A stretch of 45,196 bases of DNA from Streptomyces sp. G44 (GCF_016905445.1 NZ_JAFEXF010000038.1:1-45196), one strand, 5' to 3'; shown: positions 1 to 8,909, counted from the first letter of the stretch. Numbers and translations are program-made. The notes: generated by a model not told the origin, from the sequence alone.

Positions 1-1154
1 CTGCGGTGTCCGGGGGTGACCGGCGCCCCCAGCGGGGGACGGGGGGCCAGGCCCCCGGGCGCCGGGTGACGGGCCCCCAGAGGCTCCCCCGGGGGCGGGG
101 CCGGGGACAGAGCCCGCCGGGCCGCGTCGCCCTCCCCCCCCCGCATCTGCCCCCGCGCCGCCGCCACGGCGCCACCAAACGGACCCGCCACGGTGTAGGC
201 ATAACCCCCCTCCTGGCACTGCTCCAACAGCATGCGCTCAAGCGCACGCACCTCCTCCGTCCCGCCCCGCAGGTGGTACTCGTACGCCCCATCCCCCCAA
301 GACCCCCACCCCCGGCCGCCCATCAGCGCGGGCAACAGGTCCGGCGCGTAGCGGGGATCGGCGGCCAGGCCACCGAGACCGTTGCTGTACCGCTCGCCGA
401 GCATCCAGGTGAGCTGCTCCCGCAGAGCTGCGGCCCGGGGCCTGCCGAACGCGCAGGCTTCCGCGAGCGCCGCCTCGGCCCGCGCGTAGTCCCCGCGCAG
501 CGCAATCCGCCGTGCCTCCTCCACCTGCGCGTCCAGCGCCTCGGTGGTGGCATTCGTGAACAGACGCCCACCGTCGCGCCCCGCCTCCAAGTGATGGAAC
601 TCGCGATAGGCGGCCTGCATGAACTCCCAAAAGCTCCGGTACCGCTCAGGAGAGGCGGCCCGCCACGGCGCCCAGGTGAGCACGGCCCACTCACCGTGCT
701 CATCCACGTCCTCCGGATCCAGCGCCACGGACAGAGCGTCGGACTCCACGTCCAGTTGCAGACCCCGTGTCCAGACCAGTGCCTCCTGGAGCTCCGCCGG
801 ACTCGCAGCCTCGTGCAGATGCTCCAGGAACAACTCGGTCAGGTCCGTCTCACTGTCCGGGCGGTACGCCTCCCGCGTCCCCGCGAGCCGCCACACGAAC
901 CCACCCGCGTGCCGCCACCCGTCGGTGACCCCCAGGAACTGCCGGTACGACGGCGGCAGCCGGAGGCCTAGGCGCTTCTCAAGAGCCGCTATGTCCGCAC
1001 CCGTCGCGGGAGCGAAGCCCAACCAGCGCTCCTCCAGCGCCTCCTGGTCCCCCGCGTCCGGCACCTCGTCCGGGTCGTACGCGTCCGCCCATTCCCCGCT
1101 CCACCGTGCGAGGAAGGGCTGCCAGTCATACGTCATCTCAGCGGTCTCGGTCAT
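1..1154 (-). CDS. SMI1/KNR4 (SUKH) family protein, 3' end outside window
   Basis: The frame is open from an ATG at 1154 to the left edge, about 384 codons, with the C-terminus missing. Residues about 45-85 carry the SUKH signature: an acidic lead-in, then ADIAALEKRLGLRLPPSYRQ followed by FLGVTDGW. The middle is Trp/acidic-rich, and residues about 210-330 look helical and repeat-like. The visible end (below about position 150) turns into Gly/Pro-rich low-complexity sequence. SUKH proteins are known as immunity proteins against polymorphic toxins and as general protein-binding modules; no cognate toxin is visible in this part of the window, so the role is unknown. No clear Shine-Dalgarno precedes 1154. 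An in-frame ATG at 1136 is an alternative start. Confidence 0.8.
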   Translation of the reverse strand, partial: MTETAEMTYDWQPFLARWSGEWADAYDPDEVPDAGDQEALEERWLGFAPATGADIAALEKRLGLRLPPSYRQFLGVTDGWRHAGGFVWRLAGTREAYRPDSETDLTELFLEHLHEAASPAELQEALVWTRGLQLDVESDALSVALDPEDVDEHGEWAVLTWAPWRAASPERYRSFWEFMQAAYREFHHLEAGRDGGRLFTNATTEALDAQVEEARRIALRGDYARAEAALAEACAFGRPRAAALREQLTWMLGERYSNGLGGLAADPRYAPDLLPALMGGRGWGSWGDGAYEYHLRGGTEEVRALERMLLEQCQEGGYAYTVAGPFGGAVAAARGQMRGGEGDAARRALSPAPPPGEPLGARHPAPGGLAPRPPLGAPVTPGHR

Positions 1155-1328
1155 GGCGCGATCGTCGCACCCGGCACTGACAACGCTCCGTCGCCACAGA
1201 ACGCCACCCAGGCACCGGCGGCTTGCGCCGCGAAACACAAGCCGGCCGAGCGGGCGGTGGCCGCCCACGAGGAATGCGCCGCAGCGGGGAGATTTGCATG
1301 AGGCGGGCCGCCCGCGTCAGGCGATCGA

Positions 1329-1960
1329 TCAACCCTGCGCGTAAGGCGGCACGGGCTCGGTGTCGGTACGGATGACGACAACGCTGGTGATTTTGTCGGC
1401 GAACGTCTGGGCCTTGTCGTCCCAGCTCGCCCATAGCCAGCCGAGGCAGAACACCGGGTAGTTGAGGAACTGGTAGAGCCGGCGGGCGAAGGCCAGGGGC
1501 CGCCGGGGGGAAGCCCGTCGTACGCGCGGATGACCCGGATGCCGACGGCCTTCTTCCCCACTGTCTGCCCTGTCCGGCCCTCACGGATCGCCTGCACCAC
1601 ACACATGATGATCATGACGGCGAAGCCCAGCAAGACCAGGAACGCACCGAATGTTGTCTCGCCTTCTCCGGCGTCTTGGCCGTCGAAGAGGACAGTCTGG
1701 ACGCACGCGAGCAGCCAGAACGGTCCGAAGTTGATCAGACAGTCCAAGAGGAAGGCCCCTGCACGCTGCCCCCATCCCGCGTACGGCGTGTACTCCGGGT
1801 TCTGCGGGAGGGGGTAGTGCGGATACCGCGCAGGGGAGTACTGCGGGTAGTGGGCATGGGGGTGCTGCTGCGGGGCCTCGAGTATCGGTTGCGCCGCCGG
1901 ATGGCCATACGGCCCTTGAGGCGCACCGTCCGGGTGCTGCTGCGGGTAGGGGTGGCTCAC
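1329..1960 (-). pseudogene. RDD family membrane protein, frameshifted near 1500
   Basis: The N-terminus is a His/Pro/Tyr-rich cytoplasmic stretch of about 55 residues. The RDD domain follows, with GWGQRAGAFLLDCLINFG holding the conserved Arg and Asp of the first membrane helix, a second helix (FLVLLGFAVMIIMCVVQAI) and GQTVGKKAVGIRVIR. At the C/G run around 1498-1510 the frame breaks. One base over, the expected third segment continues as LAFARRLYQFLNYPVFCL and DDKAQTFADKI, ending at a TGA at 1329-1331. I take the start as GTG at 1960, because AGGAG (1968-1972) lies 7 bases upstream; ATGs at 1978 and 2002 are alternatives. RDD proteins are small polytopic membrane proteins of mostly unknown function. 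The shift could be a real mutation or a one-base error in the run. Confidence 0.8.
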
Positions 1961-2304
1961 GTCATAACTCCTGGCCATCGCACGCGTGTGACACAACGTC
2001 ATCTGCTCGTCACTCAGGCTATAGAGGCCTTCTCTGTCGTACTCCAGCGGCCCTCCTGGGTCGTCGGCCCGTCAGGGAGGGCCGTTCACAGGCTCCGCAT
2101 GATCGCGACGACGCGCCCCCGCACGGTGGCGGCCGAGACGTGCACGGCGGGTAGGGCATCTGCTGCGAGAACGCGGCGGTTCGTGAGAGACCGCGCGGCC
2201 GTGACGGCTACGCCGCTGCACGGAATCCTGCCCGGTTCGAGCCCTGACCATCGTCGCCGAAAGCCAGTTGAGATGGTGGCTTTGATGGGGGAGGGTCTGT
2301 GGTC
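1961..2304. other. Intergenic region between divergent genes
   Basis: About 340 bases separate the RDD gene (leftward) from the YciI-like gene (rightward). It should hold both promoters, but I see no convincing -35/-10 pair, operator or RNA gene. The GGTTCGAGCCC near 2235 is not part of a tRNA cloverleaf. Confidence 0.4.
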
Positions 2305-2853
2305 ATGGAGTTCTTCTGCTACCACCGTGACCGGACCGGATCTCTCGCGTTACGCGAGGAGTTGGTGGAGGAGCACTGGTCCTACATGGACCGGTACGCG
2401 AAGGAGCTGATCGCTCGCGGCCCGACCTTCGCCGACGATGGTGAGACGCCCACCGGCAGCGTGCACATTGTCGACCTGCCCGATCCCGCCGCCGCCCGCG
2501 CGTTCGCCTTCGACGAGCCCAACTACCAGGCCGGCGCGTACCGGGATGTGCTGCTGCGCCGGTGGCGCAACATGCTGGGGCGCACCATGTGGGATTTCCC
2601 CGGCGGCCGGACCGATGGCAACCGGTACCTGGTGCTCGGCCTCGGCGAGGGCCCGGCCGCCGACCTTGCCCTGCCGCTCGACCGGGACGACCTGGTCGCG
2701 TACGGGCCGCTGCTGTCCGACGACGGTGACGCCTGGCTGGGTACGGCGGTGCTGCTCAGGGCCCCGGATCCGGACACGGCACGAGGCGTCCTGACTGCTG
2801 ACCGGTACGCGGACATCGAGGTCCACGACTGGGAGTTCGGCGGTCGTCGATGA
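2305..2853 (+). CDS. YciI-like domain protein
   Basis: A 182-residue protein. The first half has the YciI/YCII pattern: MEFFCYHRDR at the start, a helix containing HWSYMDRYAKELIARGPTF, then GSVHIVDLPDP, ARAFAFDEP and the YRDVLLRRWRN end. YciI-like domains are small ferredoxin-fold proteins, sometimes with dehalogenase-like or antibiotic-related roles; the precise function is not predictable. The second half (about residues 95-182) repeats the theme more weakly (LVLGLGEG, LLRAPDPDTA, VHDWEFGGRR), suggesting a degenerate second domain. I chose ATG 2305 because GGGGGAGGG lies 9 bases upstream. A GTG at 2299 would sit too close to it. The neighbour starting at 2918 may be co-transcribed. Confidence 0.7.
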   Translation: MEFFCYHRDRTGSLALREELVEEHWSYMDRYAKELIARGPTFADDGETPTGSVHIVDLPDPAAARAFAFDEPNYQAGAYRDVLLRRWRNMLGRTMWDFPGGRTDGNRYLVLGLGEGPAADLALPLDRDDLVAYGPLLSDDGDAWLGTAVLLRAPDPDTARGVLTADRYADIEVHDWEFGGRR

Positions 2854-2917
2854 GCCGAGAAGGCAGCGGGCTGATGGCATCTGTGGAACACGTTGACCTG
2901 GGACAGGAGCGGTGACG

Positions 2918-4063
2918 GTGGCGCTGCGGGCGGTTCCGCTGGTGGGCGGTCCGGTGGAGTTTCGGGGAGCGCTGGACCTGGAGCCCACACAGGCAGGGGT
3001 GATGCCGCGGCGGTTGCCCGCGTGGACCAAGGAGCAGTACCAGGACCCGTCGGTCCACGGGGTGACCGTGATGCCCTCGGGGGTGCGGCTGGTGTTCCGC
3101 ACCGATGCGCGCGCATTGGAGTTCGAGGTACTCACCTCCACCGGCCAGCTCGACTCCTGTCCCCACCCTCGCCCCACCGGGATGCTGGAGTTGCTGGTGG
3201 ACGGCGTCTTGGCCGGGCGTCAGCAGGCGCCGGTGGGCAACGTACTGCGGATGGCGGGCCCCGGGTCCGTACAGCGACTCATCCCGGGCAAGCCAGGGAC
3301 CGTACGGTTCGCCGGGCTGCCAGCCGGCATGAAGGGCGTCGAGTTGTGGCTGCCACAGCAGACCCCGACGGAACTGGTGGCACTGCGCGCTGACGGCGAC
3401 GTGCTGGCACCGCTGCCGGACGGGCGGCGCCGCTGGGTGCACCACGGCAGTTCCATCAGCCACTGCATCGAGGCTGACGGCCCGACCGGGACCTGGCCGG
3501 TGGTGGCAGCCGCGCTCGGAGGGGTGGAGGTGATCAACCTCAGCCAGGCGGGCAACGCGCTGCTGGACCCCTATGTCGCCCGGACGATCCGCGACACGCC
3601 CGCCGACCTGATCAGCCTCAAGGTGGGCATCAACATCGTGAGCCTGTCCGCCTTCCGGCTGCGGACATTCGGCCCGGCGGTACACGGATTCCTGGACACG
3701 ATCCGGGATGGACATCCGGACACCCCGCTGCTGTTGATCTCCCCGGTGAGCTGTCCGGCTCTGGAGGAGACCCCCGGCCCGACCGCGACCGGCCCGGACG
3801 GCCGCCTCGCTGCCCTGGGCGACCCGGCCGATGTGGCCCGCGGGGCCTTGTCGCTGGCGGTGGTCCGTGCCGAGCTTGCCCGGATCGCTGCGGCACGACA
3901 GGCGTCCGATCCCCACCTCCACCATCTCGACGGACGCGAGCTGCTCGGCCCGGAGGAGGCAGATGACCTGGCCGACGGCCTTCACCCCACCGCCGCCGCA
4001 TACCGTCGAATGGGCAAGCGCTTCGCAGCCCACGCCTTCGCGACCGACGGGCCCTTCCGGTGA
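2918..4063 (+). CDS. SGNH/GDSL-type hydrolase with N-terminal beta domain
   Basis: A 381-residue protein. Residues about 1-150 form a beta-rich N-terminal domain as seen in two-domain SGNH esterases. The SGNH catalytic domain follows: block I is HHGSSISHC, with GSS replacing the classical GDS and the Ser as probable nucleophile; the oxyanion Gly and Asn lie in NLSQAGNALL and VGINIV; block V DGLHPTAAAYRRMG supplies the Asp and His. Such enzymes hydrolyse ester bonds, often acetyl esters of carbohydrates or lipids; the substrate cannot be deduced. No signal peptide is visible, so it is probably cytoplasmic. The GTG at 2918 has AGGAG 8 bases upstream. The GTG at 2912 would be too close to that site. 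It may form a unit with the YciI-like gene 64 bases upstream. Confidence 0.75.
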   Translation: MALRAVPLVGGPVEFRGALDLEPTQAGVMPRRLPAWTKEQYQDPSVHGVTVMPSGVRLVFRTDARALEFEVLTSTGQLDSCPHPRPTGMLELLVDGVLAGRQQAPVGNVLRMAGPGSVQRLIPGKPGTVRFAGLPAGMKGVELWLPQQTPTELVALRADGDVLAPLPDGRRRWVHHGSSISHCIEADGPTGTWPVVAAALGGVEVINLSQAGNALLDPYVARTIRDTPADLISLKVGINIVSLSAFRLRTFGPAVHGFLDTIRDGHPDTPLLLISPVSCPALEETPGPTATGPDGRLAALGDPADVARGALSLAVVRAELARIAAARQASDPHLHHLDGRELLGPEEADDLADGLHPTAAAYRRMGKRFAAHAFATDGPFR

Positions 4064-4561
4064 GTGGGCTGGGCGACGCCGGTGAGCCGGTGCAGGCGGC
4101 TTCGGCACCCGCCGCCTCTACCGGCATGTGGTGGTGGCCGGGACGCTCTGCACACTCACGATGGGGACCGAGGTATGTGAGGAGCTCGGGCTGGCGACGA
4201 TGCCGAGGAAGGTGACGCCGGGCCGCCTGCGCCCCGTGACGGAGACAGCGGCGTCGCCCCCTCACCGGCTGGTTCTCACCCTCCGTCAGCACATCGACGA
4301 CATCCTGTTGGGCCTCTTCATTACGTCAACGCCATGCCTGTCGATCCCTCGTGAGGGTGGCCGAGCTTCGGTCGTGCGTCGAGGCCTGGTTCGCCTTGCG
4401 CAGGAGACGCCCCAACGGCCGTAGATGGGTAAACGCTCGGTTTCAGGACATGGGTGTGATCCTGCGTCCTGCTTCTCGTCCTGCTTGTCGGCTTCCGGCG
4501 TCACCATCAAGTCGGCGTTCGGGTGAACGGGTGATCCGGGTGAACGGGTGAAGGGACGAGG
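4064..4561. other. Intergenic stretch without a recognisable gene
   Basis: About 500 bases. A 98-codon open frame (4128-4424, +) exists, but it has no good ribosome-binding site and resembles no family I know. Composition turns slightly less GC-rich after about 4300. The promoter of the 4562 gene should lie here; GACGAGG just before 4562 is its probable ribosome-binding site. Confidence 0.4.
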
Positions 4562-6052
4562 ATGAGCACTGACACGGGAACGGCAGATGGCGAGCAAGCC
4601 GCACGCCTGATCAGCACGGTTGCGGGAACAGCTACCCCAGTGACAGCCAAAGAGGGCATGGAGCTGGCGCGTTCGACTCAGCTGAATGGTCCGTACGGGG
4701 TCGCGGTGGACCGCGATGGGACCCTCTACATCTGCGAGCACGCCGGCCACCGGGTCCGGAGGGTCACGACTGACGGGAAGATCAGTACGGTCGCGGGGAC
4801 CGGGAGTCCGGGACGCGGAGCAGAGGGGGTCTCCGCCCTCTCGGCGGCGCTGCAACACCCGCGCGGGATCGCTGTGGACAGCGCGGGTGACCTTTACATC
4901 GCCGATTGCGGTAACCACCGCATCCGGAAGGTCACGATGGCCGACGGGAAGATCCATACGTTTGCCGGGACGGGCACCGGAGCCACTGACCGTGCCTTGG
5001 CCACCGCTACCCCTCTGAACTTGCCGCACGATGTCGCGGTGGACAGCGCGGGCGATGTCTACATCGCCGACTACGGCAACCACCAGATCAGGAAGGTCAC
5101 GGCTGACGGGAAGATCAGCACGGTCGTCGGGAAGAGCACTTACGGCTCGGCTCCTGACGGTACCCCCGCCACTGATGCCCAGTTGAAGCACCCGAGCGCC
5201 GTGGCCGTGGACAGCGCGGGCAACCTCTACATCGCCGATTCCGGCAACCAGCGGATCCGGAAGGTCACGAAGGCCGACGGGAAGATCCGCGCGCTCGCCG
5301 GGACGGCCTCGGCCCCGTTGAACGTCTCCGTGGGGATGGCGGTGGACAGCGTGGGCGACCTCTATGTCGCCGACTACGGCAGCCACCGGATCACGAAGGT
5401 CGCGGCTGACGGGCAGATCAGCCCGCTTGCCGGAACAGGCACCGCGAACTTCGGTGGTGACGGCGAGGCGGCCGCCAAGGCCAAGCTGAACAACCCGTAC
5501 GGGCTTGCTGTGGACTGCGTGGACTCGCTCTACATCGCCGACTACAGCAACGCCCGGGTCCGGAAAATCACGTCGGCGAAGTTGGCGGAACTGCCCGATT
5601 CGGGCACGGTGGTCTCCTGGGCCAACGTCCGCAGCAAATTGAGGATTTCGGTCGTTCGCGAGTCGATCAAGGACGGGGCCGAGGTGCAGCAGACGCTCAC
5701 CGTTCCCAGGGATCATCAGCGGTGGCGGCTGGTCGCGGCGGGGCAGGACGACGGCGAGGTCCTGTACAGGATCGAGAACGTGCGCAGCGGCAAGGTCCTG
5801 GAGGTCGTGGGAGCCCACAAGGCCAAGGGGGCGGTGGTGGCGCAGCGCGCCTACGAGGGAGCTGACGCGCACCACCAGCAGTGGCGGCTGATCCCGGTGG
5901 GCCCGGTGACCGATTCCCCGCGGGCGTATGAGATCGCGAACCGGAACAGTGGCCTGCTGCTGCGGGTCGACACCAACGCCCGCACCGTGATCAAGCAGTA
6001 CGAGGCGGAGGGCGACCCCCGGGGCCGTCAGTGGCAGCTGCTCCCGGCCTGA
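4562..6052 (+). CDS. NHL-repeat beta-propeller with C-terminal ricin-type beta-trefoil
   Basis: A 496-residue protein. Residues about 40-345 hold six NHL repeats of about 50-57 residues, each with a core like AVDSAGDLYIADYGNHRIRK followed by DGKISTVAGTG, which predicts a closed six-bladed propeller. Residues about 350-496 form a ricin-type trefoil with three QxW-like motifs (HQRWRL, HQQWRLIP, RQWQLLP). NHL propellers bind protein, RNA or glycans, and ricin trefoils usually bind sugars, so a binding rather than catalytic role is likely. No signal peptide or membrane segment is visible, which is odd for a lectin-like protein. A strong hairpin follows the stop. The 8977 gene uses the same two folds in the opposite order, which suggests a functional link. 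Confidence 0.85.
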   Translation: MSTDTGTADGEQAARLISTVAGTATPVTAKEGMELARSTQLNGPYGVAVDRDGTLYICEHAGHRVRRVTTDGKISTVAGTGSPGRGAEGVSALSAALQHPRGIAVDSAGDLYIADCGNHRIRKVTMADGKIHTFAGTGTGATDRALATATPLNLPHDVAVDSAGDVYIADYGNHQIRKVTADGKISTVVGKSTYGSAPDGTPATDAQLKHPSAVAVDSAGNLYIADSGNQRIRKVTKADGKIRALAGTASAPLNVSVGMAVDSVGDLYVADYGSHRITKVAADGQISPLAGTGTANFGGDGEAAAKAKLNNPYGLAVDCVDSLYIADYSNARVRKITSAKLAELPDSGTVVSWANVRSKLRISVVRESIKDGAEVQQTLTVPRDHQRWRLVAAGQDDGEVLYRIENVRSGKVLEVVGAHKAKGAVVAQRAYEGADAHHQQWRLIPVGPVTDSPRAYEIANRNSGLLLRVDTNARTVIKQYEAEGDPRGRQWQLLPA

Positions 6053-6060
6053 CACTCCAG

Positions 6061-6090
6061 GGGGGGAGGAGCGGTCATGCCCCTCCCCCC
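6061..6090. terminator. Bidirectional hairpin between convergent genes
   Basis: GGGGGGAGG (6061-6069) pairs with CCTCCCCCC (6082-6090) across a 12-base loop. It starts 8 bases after the stop of the NHL gene and lies 13 bases beyond the stop of the convergent gene ending at 6104. No T-tract follows, as is usual in Streptomyces. Confidence 0.7.
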
Positions 6091-6103
6091 TCAGACGTGA
6101 GCG

Positions 6104-6661
6104 CTACTGAGGACCGGACGGTTCCTCCGCGGTCGTCTCGGTCTTCTTGGTTTCCCCCAACTTCTGCGGAGTCTCGGCGGTCACTGGAGGCGGCTTGGGG
6201 GGCTCTGCGGCCTGGGGTGTCTTCGGCGCCTCGGGGGTCTTGGCGTATGCCGCCCTGTCCGGGTTGCTCTGGAGGCCCCCATGCTTTTGCAGGCCGTCCT
6301 CCTCCTTCACCGTCTCCTTCGCCTTTGCCATGCCGTCGGACGCTGTGCCGGAGACCGTGCCGGCATGGGGCGAGTCCTTCTGCGTCTGGACCGAGTCCTT
6401 CGTCGTCTGGATGAAAGAGCCGAGGATGCCCATGATGACCCGCGCTTCAGGTGCCTGCTCCCGGACGACTTTCGCCCGGGAGGAAGCCCCGTGGATCCCA
6501 TTGATGAACAGGTCCGTGCTCTTGTCGTCGTATGCGTCCTCGGTGACGTCCTCGAAGTCCACGTTCGCAGCCGGCTGCGACTCGGCGTTGCCGGGCTTCA
6601 CCGAGAAGAGTCCCGCGCTGTTCTTCGCGAAACCGAAAATGTTGTCGAACACCATGGTCAT
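6104..6661 (-). CDS. Unknown protein with Pro/Glu/Lys-rich tail
   Basis: A 185-residue protein I do not recognise. The first 35 residues are mildly hydrophobic (MTMVFDNIFGFAKNSAGLFS). Residues about 35-95 are mixed, with DLFINGIHGASSRAKVVR and ARVIMGILGSFIQ. The C-terminal 95 residues are low-complexity and highly charged, rich in Pro, Thr, Lys and Glu, and probably disordered. No Cys, no signal peptide and no membrane helix are visible. It starts 37 bases after the stop of the pore-forming-like gene on the same strand and is very likely co-transcribed with it. That pairing would fit an accessory, chaperone or immunity role, but this is inference from position only. ATG 6661 is used; a second ATG at 6655 is equally possible. 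Confidence 0.65.
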   Translation of the reverse strand: MTMVFDNIFGFAKNSAGLFSVKPGNAESQPAANVDFEDVTEDAYDDKSTDLFINGIHGASSRAKVVREQAPEARVIMGILGSFIQTTKDSVQTQKDSPHAGTVSGTASDGMAKAKETVKEEDGLQKHGGLQSNPDRAAYAKTPEAPKTPQAAEPPKPPPVTAETPQKLGETKKTETTAEEPSGPQ

Positions 6662-6698
6662 GGCCCCTGGTTGTCGTCGTGATGGCGTCGCCGCCCGG

Positions 6699-7790
6699 TC
6701 AAGGCCCCTTGTACAGGGCTCGCTGGCTGTAGACCAGCCTCTCTTCTTCGAACATCGTGTGATGGACGTCCAAGGCGGAGACGACCTCCATCCGTCCCTT
6801 CATGCGGAATCCGCCGCCGGCCAGGTTGATGTTGGCGATGTCGTAAGCGACCACCTGGGCGAGCCCGGGATTCGCGGACTGCGGGGGAGACAGGACCGGA
6901 ACCGGTACGGCGTACTGCACTGCGAGGTACCCGGCGAAGGTCACCGGGATCTCGTACTCGTAATGCCTGTGGACGCGCCGCTGCGTGGCCATGGTCTCCA
7001 CACGGGAATCCGCCGGGACCGTGCCAGAGATCTGCGATTTCGAGGTCCAGCTGGTCGTCAGGGAACCGCCGACGGTGGCCGCGAGACCCAACGCCAGCTG
7101 CGCGTTCAGTGACGCGTTGCCACTGGCACTGCCCTGGGTGGTGAACGCCACCGAATCCGTCACCGAGTTCGACGTCGAGTTCCCTGTCGAGTTCGTCGTG
7201 GCTGTCTCCGTGGCATTGGCGTTGTCGACCCCGACGCTGTCCTTGCTGTTCTTGTTGGTCACCGTGTTGGCGTTCTTGTTCGCCATGTCGTTCCGCATCT
7301 GCGTCCCGAACTGCGCCTGAAGGTCCATCTTGAGCTGGTTCTGCAACTGCAACTGCAACTGCGCACCGATGCTGCCGCCGAAAGTGAGCTTGGCATCCCC
7401 GTGCAGCGACCACGTCACCCCGTTCGACACAGTGAATTCGACCGAGTCGGTGAAGGTCATTGCAGCCTTCTGGCTGCGGTTCACATAGGCGCGCGAGGAG
7501 AAGGTGTCGGGCCGGGGCGGAGTGATATCGCCCCGCTCCTCGATCAGCGGCTCCCCGAGGTTCATGTAGGCGAGCCAGCCACGATCGAACGCAGTGTCCG
7601 GAAAAGCGCTGGAGGACCTCTCCTTGTTGATGGAGGCGCCAATGGGCTTGTGCTGCACGCCATTGTTGTCGGTGTAGACCAGATTGGGGTGGTTCAGGAT
7701 GGCCTGTAGGTCGACGTTGAGTTCCCGCAGGTTCACTTTGGTCAGCGGATGACGCTTGAACCGTTCCAGGTTGTATGCGGTGGAAGGCAT
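6699..7790 (-). CDS. Probable aerolysin / ETX-MTX2-like pore-forming protein
   Basis: A 363-residue protein. Residues 1-100 are a mixed N-terminal part. From about 105 the sequence shows the alternating Ser/Thr beta pattern of aerolysin-type toxins: AMTFTDSVEFTVSNGVTWSL, then GDAKLTFGG, and after an insertion GLAATVGGSLTTSWTSKSQI, SGTVPADSRVETMATQRRV and YEYEIPVTFAGYLAVQY. The 'tvPa.s.V' step followed by an amphipathic strand and a 'y.ipvtf.G' strand is typical of the ETX/MTX2 pore module. Residues about 140-232 form an unusual Gln-, Asn-, Ser- and Thr-rich insertion (QLQLQLQNQ, NSTGNSTSNS) where the membrane-inserting hairpin would lie. No signal peptide is seen, so secretion is unexplained. 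GAGGACGGGG precedes the ATG. Fold assignment is by pattern only; a non-toxic beta protein remains possible. Confidence 0.55.
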   Translation of the reverse strand: MPSTAYNLERFKRHPLTKVNLRELNVDLQAILNHPNLVYTDNNGVQHKPIGASINKERSSSAFPDTAFDRGWLAYMNLGEPLIEERGDITPPRPDTFSSRAYVNRSQKAAMTFTDSVEFTVSNGVTWSLHGDAKLTFGGSIGAQLQLQLQNQLKMDLQAQFGTQMRNDMANKNANTVTNKNSKDSVGVDNANATETATTNSTGNSTSNSVTDSVAFTTQGSASGNASLNAQLALGLAATVGGSLTTSWTSKSQISGTVPADSRVETMATQRRVHRHYEYEIPVTFAGYLAVQYAVPVPVLSPPQSANPGLAQVVAYDIANINLAGGGFRMKGRMEVVSALDVHHTMFEEERLVYSQRALYKGP

Positions 7791-8180
7791 TCCCCGTCCT
7801 CGACTGATCTGTCCGAAACGCGCTGTATGGAATGGAACAAATATGCGCGCACTTTCCGAAATTCGAAGCTATCAGGGGCTCAATTCCACGGGAAGGCGTA
7901 GTGGCTCATCACGCTCAATCGAGTGAAAACAAATCGTCGGCCGTTCCAACACGCCGCCGATTGAGCTAGGTTGAGGCCTTGCCAGTCAATACGGGCCTCT
8001 TCGCGCAACCCTGCATGCATTCTTTCACGCGGGGAGCGGGGCGTTTATCAAACGTCGGGATTTGTTTCGCTGCGGGACGGTTGAATCCGGCGGTAATACG
8101 TACCGGTAATGCCGCGCGGAAAACTCTGCCCCTGTGGCTGGCGCATTGTTCTCCTCTTCGACAACAGGTGAGGTTCCGCG
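7791..8180. promoter_or_regulatory. Divergent promoter region with GCTCAATCG inverted repeat
   Basis: This 390-base region lies between the pore-forming-like gene (leftward) and the 242-residue gene (rightward) and is less GC-rich than its surroundings. GCTCAATCG at 7913-7921 is repeated in perfect inverted orientation as CGATTGAGC at 7958-7966. A further direct GCTCAAT lies at 7878-7884, 35 bases before the first. The spacing suggests a multi-site operator serving both directions. No clear sigma-70 -10 element is seen. Confidence 0.4.
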
Positions 8181-8909
8181 ATGTACACCCAAGAACGCAC
8201 GGCGATGTCGAACCTGGTGGTCGGCGGCCCCGTGGCGGTGAACAGCTACGACAACGCGATCGTGGCCGCGCTGGTCGAGAACCGGCCAGTGATGCTCGTA
8301 CACGCCTTCAACGGCGGCTTCCTGCGGCCTGCCGAGCTGGACAAGAGCATCCACGACAAGGGAGTCCAGCTGTCCACCAAGCTCGACACGGTCAAGGAGG
8401 CGCAGGGCCACCTCTGGTACATCACCCCGGCAGGCTTCTTCGGGCAGCGACCGCTGTACTTCATCGAGAGCGCCGCGGGCCAGGTGGCCCCGAAGCCTCC
8501 CGGCTCCGGCCAGGCCGATGCCGGGCGCGGCGACGACGGCGTGCCCAAGCCGCAGCGCCGACGGATCACTGTTCACCAGGACGCTCCCACGGGCACCACG
8601 GGCACCACGGGCGACACCGTCCAGGTGGGTCTGCCCGACAAGGTCGGTGATCTGTGGCGCGGGAAGAACGGCGCGCCGGAGGACACCCAGCTGTGGGTCG
8701 TCACGGTGACGCCGTGGGGCGGCATCACCTTCGTGCCGATCACCCACCCGGACACCATCCTCGGGTTCAAGGACCACGCGGTGGCGGCCAACAGCGAGGT
8801 GCGCGTGACCTACAACTGGGGCGGTGACTTCACCGGGACGGTCATCAACACGTTCTACCCGCGGCTGCCCAACGAGTGGAGCGTCCCTTACCACCACGTC
8901 TTCACGTGA
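8181..8909 (+). CDS. Unknown two-part protein of the lectin/propeller neighbourhood
   Basis: A 242-residue protein I cannot assign. Residues about 10-95 (NLVVGGPVAVNSYDNAIVAA, LWYITPAGFFGQRPLYFIES) and about 150-240 (LWVVTVTPWGGITFVPI, RVTYNWGGDFTGTVINTFYP) look like two compact beta-rich domains. They are joined by a Gly/Pro/Arg-rich linker at about 96-150. The spaced aromatic residues resemble sugar- or protein-binding beta domains, but no QxW motif is present. No signal peptide or transmembrane helix is seen. GTGAGG lies 7 bases before ATG 8181; an in-frame ATG nine codons in (8205) is a weaker alternative. It is followed after 67 bases by the ricin/VCBS gene, probably in one operon. Confidence 0.6.
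   Translation: MYTQERTAMSNLVVGGPVAVNSYDNAIVAALVENRPVMLVHAFNGGFLRPAELDKSIHDKGVQLSTKLDTVKEAQGHLWYITPAGFFGQRPLYFIESAAGQVAPKPPGSGQADAGRGDDGVPKPQRRRITVHQDAPTGTTGTTGDTVQVGLPDKVGDLWRGKNGAPEDTQLWVVTVTPWGGITFVPITHPDTILGFKDHAVAANSEVRVTYNWGGDFTGTVINTFYPRLPNEWSVPYHHVFT

Noticed and set aside
2200..2260. Possible tRNA T-loop (GGTTCGAGCCC)
   Set aside because: No acceptor, D or anticodon stems can be formed around it.
4128..4424. 98-codon frame upstream of the NHL gene
   Set aside because: No ribosome-binding site, no recognisable motif, and competing frames of equal quality on the other strand.
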